Virus record (IMG/VR): IMGVR_UViG_3300048588_000274
Coordinates: 1 to 37,548 of that record
Length of the DNA: 37,548 nt
From: a virus
Strand: one strand, 5' to 3'
In this document: piece by piece, positions 29,431 through 37,548 of the stretch
How the letters are laid out: the number at the start of each line of letters is the position of its first letter
Position numbering within the stretch: position 1 is the first letter of the stretch
Translations under genes and position numbers: made by a program
The notes under the pieces: generated by a model
Database searches by the model: none
Told to the model about the DNA's origin: nothing
Seen by the model: the letters and a program-made list of their open reading frames with translations, nothing else

Positions 29431-30121
29431 TAACCACAAGCAATTCAAAGTAGCCGTTGTTACCGCTAACTACAATAATCGTAGATATCTAGACCAGTGG
29501 AATTATTCACTGTCCATCCAAAACACAAAAATCAATTGGATGCGGGTTGTAGTGGATGACAGTAGTGACGATGGCAGTTGGCCATACCTACAAAAGCTGC
29601 AAAAAGAATCTAAAAAGGAGTTTTTGTTAAAGCGCACATCGATCAATAGTGGCCACTGCTCTAAACCGTATAACATAGCGTTCAATACTGCCTATGAGTA
29701 TGCTGATTATGTCTACAAGGTCGATAGTGATGACTACTTAGAAGCTAATGCTATAGATCAGATGTACGAACTTGCTAGAAGCAGCAATGCAGACTTTGTA
29801 TGTAGCCATTTTAAAACTACTGACGGCGCTATTGTGCCAGTACAAGAAGGACTAACCTGGCAGGATTTCAGAGATTCTAACAGGCTGTCAGCTTTCGCAA
29901 TGTGGAAGACTAGAAGCTGGAAAGCTGTTGGGAATTTTAGCGAAACCATAGGCTATGAGGATTGGGATTGGTGGATTAGAGCATTAAAGATGGGCATGAA
30001 ATACAGGGTGCTAAGTAAGCCAGTCTATAATTACCGCATACATGAAAGCCAGCAAACAAACGTTATGAAAGGGCGCTATAATGAGATCGTGAACGAACTT
30101 AAATTATTACATTTTAATTAA
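29420..30121 (+). CDS. GT2-family glycosyltransferase, 233 aa
   Basis: Motifs KVAVVTANYNNRRYLDQ, MRVVVDDSSDDGSW, LKRTSINSGHCSKPYNIAF and VYKVDSDDYLEANAI mark a GT-A nucleotide-sugar site with the D-x-D type motif (DSDD). Later FSETIGYEDWDWWIRALKMGMKYRVL gives the ED base motif, and YNYRIHESQ closes the fold. All parts needed for activity look present. ATG 29420 gives MGSNNHKQFKVAVV and overlaps the previous gene by 11 bp. Confidence 0.85.
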   Translation: MGSNNHKQFKVAVVTANYNNRRYLDQWNYSLSIQNTKINWMRVVVDDSSDDGSWPYLQKLQKESKKEFLLKRTSINSGHCSKPYNIAFNTAYEYADYVYKVDSDDYLEANAIDQMYELARSSNADFVCSHFKTTDGAIVPVQEGLTWQDFRDSNRLSAFAMWKTRSWKAVGNFSETIGYEDWDWWIRALKMGMKYRVLSKPVYNYRIHESQQTNVMKGRYNEIVNELKLLHFN

Positions 30122-30122
30122 C

Positions 30123-30689
30123 ATGCAATTTGAAGACATACAGGGTTGGTTTGACTACTACCAACTCTATGATAGATATTTTGAGTTCCTACAAGACGGC
30201 ATGAGCTTTGCCGAAGTAGGCATTTGGCGTGGTAAGTCTTTTATTTATCTAGCTAAAAAGATTAAAGAGTCTGGCAAAAAGGTAAAGATGTATGCAGTAG
30301 ATCACTGGATATCTAGTGATGAATGGCTAAAAGCTAATGAGCCTAATGGTGAAGTTGTCTACCAAGAGTTTTTGCAGAACCTAAAAGATAACGGGGTTGA
30401 CGATATCACTACGGTTATTAGAGCTGATAGCGTTAAGGCTGTTAAGCAAATTAAAGGCAAGCTAGATGCAATCTTTATCGATGCTGACCATAGTTATGAG
30501 GGTGTTTATCGCGATGTTGAAGCATGGCATGCTAAACTAAAGCCGGTCAATATGTATGGCGGTCATGATTACAACAACCTAGACTTTGCTGTTAAAAGGG
30601 CTGTTGATGACTTCGCTAAGACAGTAGGCAAAACCGTTACCGGACATAGCGATAGCAATACCTCACAACAATGCTGGCTAATGTCATGA
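30123..30689 (+). CDS. Class I SAM-dependent methyltransferase, 188 aa
   Basis: FAEVGIWRGKSFIYLAKKI is the SAM-binding loop (E-x-G pattern), KMYAVDHW the acidic second strand, TTVIRADSVKAVKQ the next strand, and AIFIDADHSYEGVYRDVEAWHAKLKP the post-motif of the Methyltransf_24/TylF-like group, which often methylate sugars or small molecules. It lies 1 bp after a GT2 gene and before another, so it probably methylates the same glycan. No DNA methyltransferase motif is seen. Confidence 0.8.
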   Translation: MQFEDIQGWFDYYQLYDRYFEFLQDGMSFAEVGIWRGKSFIYLAKKIKESGKKVKMYAVDHWISSDEWLKANEPNGEVVYQEFLQNLKDNGVDDITTVIRADSVKAVKQIKGKLDAIFIDADHSYEGVYRDVEAWHAKLKPVNMYGGHDYNNLDFAVKRAVDDFAKTVGKTVTGHSDSNTSQQCWLMS

Positions 30690-31372
30690 TAGGAGTCATA
30701 ATACCTGTCTACATTACAAACCAGAAGCTACTTGATTTGTATAGCAAAACTATTGAAACACTTGTGACGTCAATAGCACCGCACGAATACAAGCTATATA
30801 ACATTATTAATATGGACACCCATGCTGGCATATCAGGCATTAGCAATCCTAGCAATTCAGTGGCGTCCGCTTGGAATATGGGGATTAGGCAATCGCAAAA
30901 GGACGGCAACAAACTACACTTGGTTATTAATCACGACATAGAGTTTCTAGAAGCTGCTGCTGCTAACCTAATAGACTTCTATCAAGACAACTTTGATAAA
31001 TACATAATAGCAACGGCTTTGAATGTCAATCCAAATAACAAACTTACTAATAATCCTACCTATCCAGACGGCAACCACCGTATACCAGACTTTAGTTGTT
31101 TCATATGTGATGATAGGCTATTCGAGAAAGTAGGCGAGTTTGATGAGAACTTTAAGCCCGCCTATTTTGAGGATACTGATATGAGGTTGAGAGCGCAGCA
31201 AACTGGCTATAAGATGGTATCGGTTAAGTCGGCCGCGATTAATCACTTTGGCTCTGCTACTATGAAATTGGATACCAGCACCGCACAATCTCTGCCACCC
31301 TATTACCGGATTAATCAGCAGTACTTCATAGATAAGCACGGCGGAACGCAAGATGAGCTTATCACCGTCTAG
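30686..31372 (+). CDS. GT2-like glycosyltransferase, 228 aa
   Basis: ATG 30686 overlaps the methyltransferase stop (ATGA). MIGVIIPVYITNQKLLDLYS, LVINHDIEFLEAAAANLI and FDENFKPAYFEDTDMRLRAQQTGYKMVSV follow the GT-A order, with the ED motif (FEDTDM) clear. The usual D-x-D is replaced by NHDIE, so metal or sugar binding may differ. The C-terminus ends in a helix (YRINQQYFIDKHGG). It overlaps the terminase large gene by 20 bp. Confidence 0.75.
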   Translation: MIGVIIPVYITNQKLLDLYSKTIETLVTSIAPHEYKLYNIINMDTHAGISGISNPSNSVASAWNMGIRQSQKDGNKLHLVINHDIEFLEAAAANLIDFYQDNFDKYIIATALNVNPNNKLTNNPTYPDGNHRIPDFSCFICDDRLFEKVGEFDENFKPAYFEDTDMRLRAQQTGYKMVSVKSAAINHFGSATMKLDTSTAQSLPPYYRINQQYFIDKHGGTQDELITV

Positions 31373-32792
31373 TATAGAATCTGCCATCAAGCAGGCTTGT
31401 GAATACAGCTACCATGTATTCCTAGTACAAGCTTTTAAAGAGGTCTTAAAGCCAGAGGAACCGTATATATCCAACTGGCATATAGGGTATCTATGCGACG
31501 TGCTACAAAATGAAGTAGAACGTATAGACCGCAATGAAGCCAAAACACAAGACATAGTTATTAACATCCCCCCACGTTCTATGAAATCAATTATTACCAC
31601 TGTTTGCCTTAACGCATGGGCCTGGATAGATAGACCGTATATGAAGTTTATCACTGCTAGTTATTCAGGCGACCTGGCAATTGAGCACGCCGTGGAAACC
31701 CGCAGACTTATACAGTCAGAGTGGTACCAAAGCAAATGGGGCGATAGGTTCCAGTTATCGAGCGATCAAAATGTTAAGTCTAGATTCACTAATGACAAGG
31801 GTGGTAGTAGAAAGTCCACATCAGTTGGCGGTACACTCACAGGTTCGGGCGGCGATATCATTATTGTTGACGACGCCCATAAGCCGCAAGAGGTAGACAG
31901 CGATGTAACACGCAAAAGTGTTATTGATTGGTATAAAAAGACCGCATATTCAAGGCTTAATAACCAATCCACTGGCATAAGAATTGTAGTTATGCAAAGG
32001 CTGCATGAAGACGACCTAACAGGTGTGCTCACTGCCGAACCGGGCTATAACCATATCTGCCTGCCAGCCGAAAATAAAACACCTATATTGCCAAAGGAGC
32101 TAGAAGCTAAGTATGTTGATGGGCTACTATCACCCACTAGATTTTCAAGGCAGGTGCTTAAAGAAACTGAGAAAACTATTGGTAGTCTTGAATACGCCAC
32201 ACAATATTTACAATCACCCGCCCCACTTGAAGGTAATGTTATTAAAAAACATTGGTTTAAAACGTTTAAAATGAATGAACTACCAGCTAATACGGTTTGG
32301 GATTTCTTTAGTGATACGGCCTATGGTAAGGAGGGCTCTGATAACAGCGCCACTGTATGCTATGCAATGCATGGCAACAACATTTATATAAAAGATATGT
32401 GGGTTGTAAACCTAGCATTCCCGGATTTTATCAGGGATTATCTAAGCAGGCTCGATTATAACGGGTATACAGAGGATTGCAGATGCTACTTTGAGCCAAA
32501 GGCTAGTGGTATCTCAATTGTCCAGCAGCTTAGAGAAAAAACGACGCCAAAGGGATTGGTTGTCAACGCTATGCAGGATGCCCCGCCGACTGAATCGAAG
32601 TTATCAAGGCTTAAAGCGGTTAGCCCGATGGTAGAATCTGGCAGGGTACATCTACTAGATGGTGCCCATTGGATAGAAAGTTTTATGCAAGAAATTATGA
32701 CGTTTCCGAATGCTAAACATGATGACCAGGTAGATGCTTTTGTATCTGCCTTAAAATTATGTCAAAATCAAACCAACATAACTATAATCTAA
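31353..32792 (+). CDS. terL: Terminase large subunit, 479 aa
   Basis: The ATPase domain has NIPPRSMKSIITTV as Walker A (Met in place of the usual Gly before Lys-Ser), ASYSGDLAIEHA after it, and DIIIVDDAHKPQEVDSD as Walker B. The nuclease domain has WDFFSDTAYGKEGSDNSATVC (first Asp), CRCYFEPKASG and ending NAKHDDQVDAFVSALKL. This is the packaging motor and end-cutting nuclease. It overlaps the GT gene before it and lies 6 bp before the portal. Confidence 0.93.
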   Translation: MSLSPSSIESAIKQACEYSYHVFLVQAFKEVLKPEEPYISNWHIGYLCDVLQNEVERIDRNEAKTQDIVINIPPRSMKSIITTVCLNAWAWIDRPYMKFITASYSGDLAIEHAVETRRLIQSEWYQSKWGDRFQLSSDQNVKSRFTNDKGGSRKSTSVGGTLTGSGGDIIIVDDAHKPQEVDSDVTRKSVIDWYKKTAYSRLNNQSTGIRIVVMQRLHEDDLTGVLTAEPGYNHICLPAENKTPILPKELEAKYVDGLLSPTRFSRQVLKETEKTIGSLEYATQYLQSPAPLEGNVIKKHWFKTFKMNELPANTVWDFFSDTAYGKEGSDNSATVCYAMHGNNIYIKDMWVVNLAFPDFIRDYLSRLDYNGYTEDCRCYFEPKASGISIVQQLREKTTPKGLVVNAMQDAPPTESKLSRLKAVSPMVESGRVHLLDGAHWIESFMQEIMTFPNAKHDDQVDAFVSALKLCQNQTNITII

Positions 32793-32798
32793 CGATCT

Positions 32799-34847
32799 AT
32801 GTCCATTCTAAGTAGTTTCGCATCTCTATTTCAGGCAAAAGCCGAGAAAGTCAATTATGATATCTCACTCTCAGGCCTTATGCCGCAACAGGATTTGTGG
32901 AACTCACTAGTTAGGGAGGACTATCTCGACCAATTTACGGGCTGGAATTACAGGGCTATTAATATAATTGCCAACTCAATTGCCGATAAGGAAATAAAGC
33001 TGTTTAAAAAGAATAAAACAGAGCCAGTTGAGATGTCAGCTGAAACTGATCAACTACTACGCGACCTTAATAGATTTAATGGTGAGATGAGCTTATATGA
33101 TGCCAGAGTAATGACAGTTATTCACAGGAAACTAACTGGACAAGCCTATTGGTTAATCCAAAAGGCCACACAACCTGGTTATATATTCGAGTTCTATGTA
33201 CTTAATCCTACAAGAGTTAGCGTTATTACTGATAAATACGGGCTACCATCACAGTACAAGTATGTAGATGCGGCTGGTAAAACTCAATATATAGCTAAAG
33301 AAAACATGGTCCCGTTCATTGACCGAGACCCACGTAACTGGCTGATTGGGTACTCAACACTAGAAGCCTCAAAGCTTGCTACTGCTACTTACCAAATGAT
33401 AGAAAAACATAACTTCAATGTATTTGGCAATGCAGCAGTGCCAGCTGGTATCTTAGCAGTTGAGAATATTACATCAGCTGACAAAAAAAGAATTGAAGAG
33501 ACATTAAGGGCTAAATACCAGGGTATCAACAACGCTGGCAAGACCATGGTTAGCGACGGCAAGACTACATTTACCCAAATATCGCCAAATCTTAAAGACC
33601 TAGATTATGCCAAGGGACTCGAGATCATGCGCGACGAGATCCTTTCTATCATGGGTGTTCCAAAACCGCTTGTTGGTTTAAGCGATTCAACCTATGCTAA
33701 TAGTGAGGAGGCTCAAAGGATATTCCAGCGCTACACATTAGAGCCTTTACTTGATCAAGAGACTAGCAGTTACAATACACAACTATTGCCAAAGTACTAT
33801 GCTGGTATGGCTGCCAAAGCTACAGCGTTCTACTTTGAACATGAATCAGCGCTTGATATAGACGCCGTTGGTATTCAGCTTAATGCAAGAGAAAACTATA
33901 TGGCAGGTGTAATCACCCGTAATGAAGCCAGAGAGGCCGTTGGGCTTGAAGTTGTAGAAGACGGGGATACTTACGCTGGTAGCCAAAAGCCAGAAGAGTC
34001 TAAACAAGAACCCGACATGCAGCCAGAGGTGGAAGACGACGAGACTGAAGTAGAAGACGAGACCGAGAAACCAGTCGCCAAAGCTTTAAACCTGGATGAT
34101 AGATTAGATTTCAAGGATGCATCTGTTCGTAAGGCTGTCAAGAAAATCTATGAGGAAATAGTAGACCGCAATGAGGGCTTTGTTGAAGGCGCTGTTAAGA
34201 GTTTTTGGGAAAAACAACAAGCTCGCGTGCTAGCATCACTAAGCAGCAAGGGCAAAAAGGCAGTAAGCATAAAGATGGACTGGGATTACGAAAATGAGCA
34301 GCTGTTTACCTCACTTGATGACGTCCTACTATCAGGCGGCCATGAATTTAGAAGTTACGCACTAGAGCTATTAAGGTCTTCTGCTAGCAGGCAGCTAACA
34401 CCAGCCCAAACCAGAACGCTTACTAGGATAGCTAATACGCAATCTAACCTAATCAATAAGTTCACCCGCGAAGAGATTAGTGCTATTGCTAAAACTACTA
34501 ATAACCTTGACCAGGCTAGAACCCTTATTAGTGAGCTTTACGAAAAATACAAGCAGCCTACTGACTTTAATAGGGCGCAAACTATAGCCCGCACGACTAC
34601 ATCGGCGGTCAGAAACTATGTCCAGCGCAATACTTATAGCCTTGATGATACGGTGATTGGTTATACGTGGTCGGCAGCAGGCGATAGAGAAACCCGCGAC
34701 GCACATGCTAGAGCTGATGGACAATTTAGATATAAGGGCATGAAGTTCAATGTTGACGGTGAGGCACTTGAATATCCCGGGGACCCGTCAGGTAGGCCCG
34801 GCAACATCATCAATTGCAGGTGCGATTTACTACCTGAAATAGAGTAA
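32799..34847 (+). CDS. Portal protein fused to MuF (SPP1 gp7-type) head morphogenesis domain, 682 aa
   Basis: Residues about 30-395 are an HK97-family portal: WNYRAINIIANSIADKEIKLF, then VMTVIHRKLTGQAYWLIQK, NMVPFIDRDPRNWLIGYSTLEASKLA, and MRDEILSIMGVPKPLVGLSD. An acidic linker (about 395-430, EVEDDETEVEDETEK) leads to a second module; residues about 590-682 carry the MuF signature (TIARTTTSAVRN, YTWSAAGDRETRDAHARADGQ, and NIINCRCDLLPEIE). In most phages these are separate proteins. The fusion would put up to 12 MuF domains inside the capsid. Confidence 0.85.
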   Translation: MSILSSFASLFQAKAEKVNYDISLSGLMPQQDLWNSLVREDYLDQFTGWNYRAINIIANSIADKEIKLFKKNKTEPVEMSAETDQLLRDLNRFNGEMSLYDARVMTVIHRKLTGQAYWLIQKATQPGYIFEFYVLNPTRVSVITDKYGLPSQYKYVDAAGKTQYIAKENMVPFIDRDPRNWLIGYSTLEASKLATATYQMIEKHNFNVFGNAAVPAGILAVENITSADKKRIEETLRAKYQGINNAGKTMVSDGKTTFTQISPNLKDLDYAKGLEIMRDEILSIMGVPKPLVGLSDSTYANSEEAQRIFQRYTLEPLLDQETSSYNTQLLPKYYAGMAAKATAFYFEHESALDIDAVGIQLNARENYMAGVITRNEAREAVGLEVVEDGDTYAGSQKPEESKQEPDMQPEVEDDETEVEDETEKPVAKALNLDDRLDFKDASVRKAVKKIYEEIVDRNEGFVEGAVKSFWEKQQARVLASLSSKGKKAVSIKMDWDYENEQLFTSLDDVLLSGGHEFRSYALELLRSSASRQLTPAQTRTLTRIANTQSNLINKFTREEISAIAKTTNNLDQARTLISELYEKYKQPTDFNRAQTIARTTTSAVRNYVQRNTYSLDDTVIGYTWSAAGDRETRDAHARADGQFRYKGMKFNVDGEALEYPGDPSGRPGNIINCRCDLLPEIE

Positions 34848-34886
34848 CTTTTGCATCGCTAATTTGCCACATGCTAAAACGGAAGC

Positions 34887-35603
34887 ATGGAACAAATACA
34901 AATCAAATCAGTTATTCAAAAAGAGGCTAGTCGATATACTGTTGTTATGAGTAAAGAGGTTACCGATCGTGATGGTGAAATCATTTCTATTGCAGGTATC
35001 GATACTACTAACTTTGCTAAGAACCCCGTTGTACTAGACAGCCACCGTATGAATACAACAGTATTCGACATCCTAGGCAAAGTTATAGACATACAAAAGA
35101 CAGTCGATAGTCTTATCGGTGTTATTGAATTTTCAGACACTCCACAAGGCCAAATGGCAAAAAGGTTAGTAGATCAAGGGATACTCAAAACCTTGTCAAT
35201 CGGCTTTATTCCTAAAACCTATGAGGGTAATGTCATCATGAATTCAGAGCTGTTGGAAGTATCTTTTGTCGCGGTGCCATCCAATCCTGAAGCTATGGTG
35301 CTTACTAGTAAGGCATACCAAGGTGAGGAACGTGTTGAGATGATTAAAAAGCTAAATCTTTTAGCAGAATACAAACAAAAGATAAAGGCTTATAGAGAAA
35401 TATTACAAGACGATGCCCTATTTACTCGTTTAGGGCTTGTTAAAGGTGCAAACGAGATCGAAAATGTGTCTAATCTTATCCAGCACTTAACCAAGGCAAT
35501 CGAGCCAGTAGCTAGTGAACCTAGCTCAGAGCCTGTGGAGAACCCACAATTGTCAGAGGTCGAGATCATGGCTAAAGCATTAGAAAAGTATATTAATTCT
35601 TAG
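34887..35603 (+). CDS. HK97-family prohead protease, 238 aa
   Basis: Motifs DRDGEIISIAGID, NPVVLDSHR (catalytic His), LKTLSIGFIPKTYE (catalytic Ser) and LLEVSFVAVPSNPEA identify the HK97 prohead protease (Peptidase U35). It cuts scaffolding and capsid proteins during head maturation. The 80-residue C-terminal tail after PEAM is helical and acidic (EYKQKIKAYREI, PSSEPVENPQLSEVEI) and may act as scaffold. Confidence 0.9.
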   Translation: MEQIQIKSVIQKEASRYTVVMSKEVTDRDGEIISIAGIDTTNFAKNPVVLDSHRMNTTVFDILGKVIDIQKTVDSLIGVIEFSDTPQGQMAKRLVDQGILKTLSIGFIPKTYEGNVIMNSELLEVSFVAVPSNPEAMVLTSKAYQGEERVEMIKKLNLLAEYKQKIKAYREILQDDALFTRLGLVKGANEIENVSNLIQHLTKAIEPVASEPSSEPVENPQLSEVEIMAKALEKYINS

Positions 35604-35612
35604 TTTATAAAA

Positions 35613-36794
35613 ATGTCAGACGAAAAACAGACTGAAGTAGTCGAGAAACAAATCACAGCTGATGTGGTTGTTGATGGCTTCAACGAGAAAATAGAGGCTG
35701 CCGTAGCAAAAGCTATGGAAGTCGTGGCAAGCCGCCAAAAGGCTTTTAATTTAACCGATAGCGCCAACAACGAGGCTAAGCTAGAAGCTGCTAAAGAGGC
35801 TTTTGGTGTTGCCAAAATGTTCAAAGCAATGGCTAGCGGTGACTCAGCTTACAAAGCTCAGCACAATGCCTATCATGCCAAATTCCTTAAAGAGGGGACT
35901 GATAGCGCCGGCGGTTACCTAGTGCCTGATGAGTTCAGCCGTGAGCTTTTAAGGTTGAACCAGGATTACTCGGTTATCAGACAGGATTCTAGAAAAATTG
36001 CAATGAGTAGCGATGTTTACAGACTTAACAGTTTGTCAACTAAACCATCTGTTTTCCTTAACGGTGAGGCCACTTCTATCTCTGGTACCACCATGGTATT
36101 CGGAGAGCCAGTACTTACTGCTAAGAAATACGCTACTATCTTGCCATGGACTACTGAGTTCCAGGAAGACGAGGAAGTTGGTATCTTGCCAGTAATCGCT
36201 TCAGAAATTGCAGAGGCTATGGCTCTTGCAGAGAATACTGAGTTTATCAGCGGTGCAACTGCTGGTTCATTAGGTATCCTTGCAGTAACTGGAGTAACAG
36301 CTCATTCTTTGATTTCTGGTGCTTCATTTAGTAACTTGACATGGGATGACCTTAATACCATGATTGCTAAGCTTGCTAATATCTCAGCATCTGAGTCAAT
36401 GACTGCTAAATTCTACTTCTCACCTGATGTATTTATGGCTCTTACAAGAACCAAGGCAGCAGGCGATGGAAACTACTTTGTAGGTTATGCGCCTAACGGT
36501 GACACCATCTACAGGGCATGGGGCCGTGAGGTTAGAATTGTCAACGGTATGCCTGCATTAGCAGCTTCCGCTGGCACTACCAAGTTCGGATTCCTAGCAG
36601 ACCTTTCAAGGCATGCGTTCATAGGCGACAGACGTGGTATGACTATGGACTTGCTAACTGAGGGTACCGTTAAGGACTCAGCCGGTAATGATGTCAATCT
36701 AGCTCAGACAGATAGCAAGGCTCTTAGAGTAACTAAGAGAACTGCTTTCGTAACTGCATTGCAGACCGGTATCGTAACTGTAGCAACTAACTAG
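35613..36794 (+). CDS. HK97-fold major capsid protein, 393 aa
   Basis: Residues 1-95 are a helical, charged delta-type domain (VEKQITADVVVDGFNEKIEAA). The mature part opens with DSAGGYLVPDEFSRELLRL, the standard HK97-type capsid start, followed by ALAENTEFISGATAG-like A-domain and the C-terminal NLAQTDSKALRVTKRTAF strand. It is probably cut near residue 95 by the protease just upstream. It forms the icosahedral shell. A GC-rich hairpin follows 16 bp after the stop. Confidence 0.93.
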   Translation: MSDEKQTEVVEKQITADVVVDGFNEKIEAAVAKAMEVVASRQKAFNLTDSANNEAKLEAAKEAFGVAKMFKAMASGDSAYKAQHNAYHAKFLKEGTDSAGGYLVPDEFSRELLRLNQDYSVIRQDSRKIAMSSDVYRLNSLSTKPSVFLNGEATSISGTTMVFGEPVLTAKKYATILPWTTEFQEDEEVGILPVIASEIAEAMALAENTEFISGATAGSLGILAVTGVTAHSLISGASFSNLTWDDLNTMIAKLANISASESMTAKFYFSPDVFMALTRTKAAGDGNYFVGYAPNGDTIYRAWGREVRIVNGMPALAASAGTTKFGFLADLSRHAFIGDRRGMTMDLLTEGTVKDSAGNDVNLAQTDSKALRVTKRTAFVTALQTGIVTVATN

Positions 36795-36809
36795 TTTAGT
36801 GAGACTATC

Positions 36810-36834
36810 GGGGCGGTCTTAGAGCGGCCGCCCC
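36810..36834 (+). terminator. GC-rich hairpin after the capsid gene
   Basis: GGGGCGG (36810-36816) and CCGCCCC (36828-36834) pair over 7 bp around an 11-base loop, 16 bp after the capsid stop. No strict U tract follows directly (AAATAGCAGC), but CTTTTT lies 15 bp on. It may terminate some transcripts or protect the capsid message so that capsid is made in excess. Confidence 0.6.
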
Positions 36835-36866
36835 AAATAGCAGCATTAACTTTTTAATAAAACAAC

Positions 36867-37049
36867 ATGCAGGTAAAAGCTAAATACCAGATTGGTTATA
36901 ACAACATACTATACAAGGGCGGGGATATATTTGAGATGTCAGAGACTGACTATAAGAATCAGTATTCAGGTGATGTAGATATTTATGTAGCACCAGACTT
37001 TAGAAAAAAGGTAGTAACTAAACCTGTTAAAAAGGTAAATAAAAAGTGA
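36867..37049 (+). CDS. Small protein between capsid and connector, 60 aa
   Basis: No family is recognised. The N-terminal part is beta-like (YQIGYNNILYKGGDIFEMSETD) and resembles a small SH3-type head protein pattern, with a basic C-terminal tail (RKKVVTKPVKKVNKK). Position between capsid and connector suggests a head accessory or decoration protein. TGA at 37047-37049 overlaps the GTG start of the connector. Confidence 0.6.
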   Translation: MQVKAKYQIGYNNILYKGGDIFEMSETDYKNQYSGDVDIYVAPDFRKKVVTKPVKKVNKK

Positions 37050-37548
37050 TAACACTATCAGAGACTAAACTATACTTAGGTATTTCAGGTACCACCTATG
37101 ACACTAGCCTTACTTTCCTTATATCAGCTAGTGAGTCAGCTATTGAGACTTATCTTGATAGACCATTAGATCCTGTGACCATAACAGGCGAAGTGCTTAA
37201 ATTTGAGACATCACAGTGGGAATCAAGGCCAGTGCCTGTGATTGACATGGCTACTAGCAAGCAAACAGCCCAAACTTTCCAGTATCCCGTTGTTAGTGGC
37301 ACGGTTTTTTATGACGGCGTGGCATTAGATGCTGATAATTACAGGATTGATGCCACAAGCGGTGTTATAGAGTTCGATAGATACTATTCAGACCGTGAAA
37401 ACCTTTTAACCATTAACTATACAGGCGGCTTTGTAACAGCGCCTGATGACCTTAAGTATGTAGCTTTAGAGGGCGTTAAACAGATGTTTATTGCTTCCAA
37501 TGCAGTTACACCAGGGGCTGGTGGTGAAATTAAATCTGAGAAAATAGG
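37046..37548 (+). CDS. Head-tail connector protein (gp6-like), N-terminal part; continues at base 3
   Basis: GTG start at 37046 overlaps the previous TGA (GTGA). ITLSETKLYLGISGTTYDTSLTFLISASESAIETYLDRP is the helical opening of gp6-like (HK97 type) head-tail connectors, which form a ring below the portal. The frame runs off the window end and continues at base 3 after the circular join, giving 205 aa ending at 242. The length fits gp6-like proteins with an added beta domain. Confidence 0.8.
   Translation, partial: MITLSETKLYLGISGTTYDTSLTFLISASESAIETYLDRPLDPVTITGEVLKFETSQWESRPVPVIDMATSKQTAQTFQYPVVSGTVFYDGVALDADNYRIDATSGVIEFDRYYSDRENLLTINYTGGFVTAPDDLKYVALEGVKQMFIASNAVTPGAGGEIKSEKI
37422..37548. 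repeat. Terminal direct repeat (right copy of circular overlap)
   Basis: Identical to bases 1-127. Removing one copy gives a circle of 37,421 bp in which the connector gene is intact. Confidence 0.9.

Noticed and set aside
1-37548. Terminal repeat as a packaging direct terminal repeat or integration site
   Set aside because: It lies inside the connector gene, restores that gene when joined, and its length equals a common assembler k-mer.
1-37548. Alternative genetic code (TGA read as an amino acid)
   Set aside because: TGA ends many well-placed genes in coupled ATGA overlaps, and conserved proteins have no internal TGA.

Overview
The window is a complete, circularly closed genome of a tailed double-stranded DNA phage with siphovirus morphology. 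The first 127 bases repeat exactly as the last 127, so the unique circle is 37,421 bp, and one gene (head-tail connector) runs across the window ends. All three stop codons end genes normally, so the code looks standard. No integrase, DNA polymerase or recognisable CI-type repressor is seen. The host cannot be assigned. Promoters are sigma70-like (TTGACA/TATAAT), but most start codons follow A/T-rich stretches without a Shine-Dalgarno sequence, an unusual pairing.

Layout. A divergent control region at 25.84-26.44 kb holds four GTTTCC-N6-GGAAAC dyads and extra phased half-sites around a 57-bp A/T tract. It is the likely replication origin and main switch. Rightward from it, through the window end to 10.9 kb, runs the late region in this order: two membrane proteins, terminase small subunit, a five-gene cassette of glycosyltransferases and one methyltransferase, terminase large subunit, portal fused to a MuF domain, HK97-type protease, HK97-fold capsid, connector, neck proteins, tail tube, frameshifted tail chaperones, tape measure, Dit, hub, receptor-binding or baseplate proteins, and a lysis group (XhlA-like, M23-like, holin). 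Leftward from it, 25.8 down to 15.0 kb, runs the early region of many small genes: a DUF3987-like ATPase, YopX, RtcB RNA ligase, Sak4-like ATPase, an SSB-like protein with a DDVPF tip, a PD-(D/E)XK nuclease, an HTH protein and zinc ribbons. A 1016-aa collagen-like tail fibre (14.2-11.2 kb) is also leftward, with its own promoter, and converges on the lysis genes.

Points of most interest: (1) rtcB is followed by 340 bp of non-coding DNA that folds into two large structured elements closed by perfect 12-bp and 10-bp stems, a possible RNA substrate or regulator for the ligase; (2) an origin/operator array of 18-bp dyads with half-sites one helical turn away; (3) four promoters share a motif ACTCGY-N3-GGTGTA between -35 and -10, three leftward and one rightward, which looks like a phage-wide regulatory box; (4) a textbook -1 frameshift signal in the tail chaperone gene and a second possible -1 frameshift at an A8 run in an early gene; (5) a glycan-modification cassette inserted between the two terminase genes.
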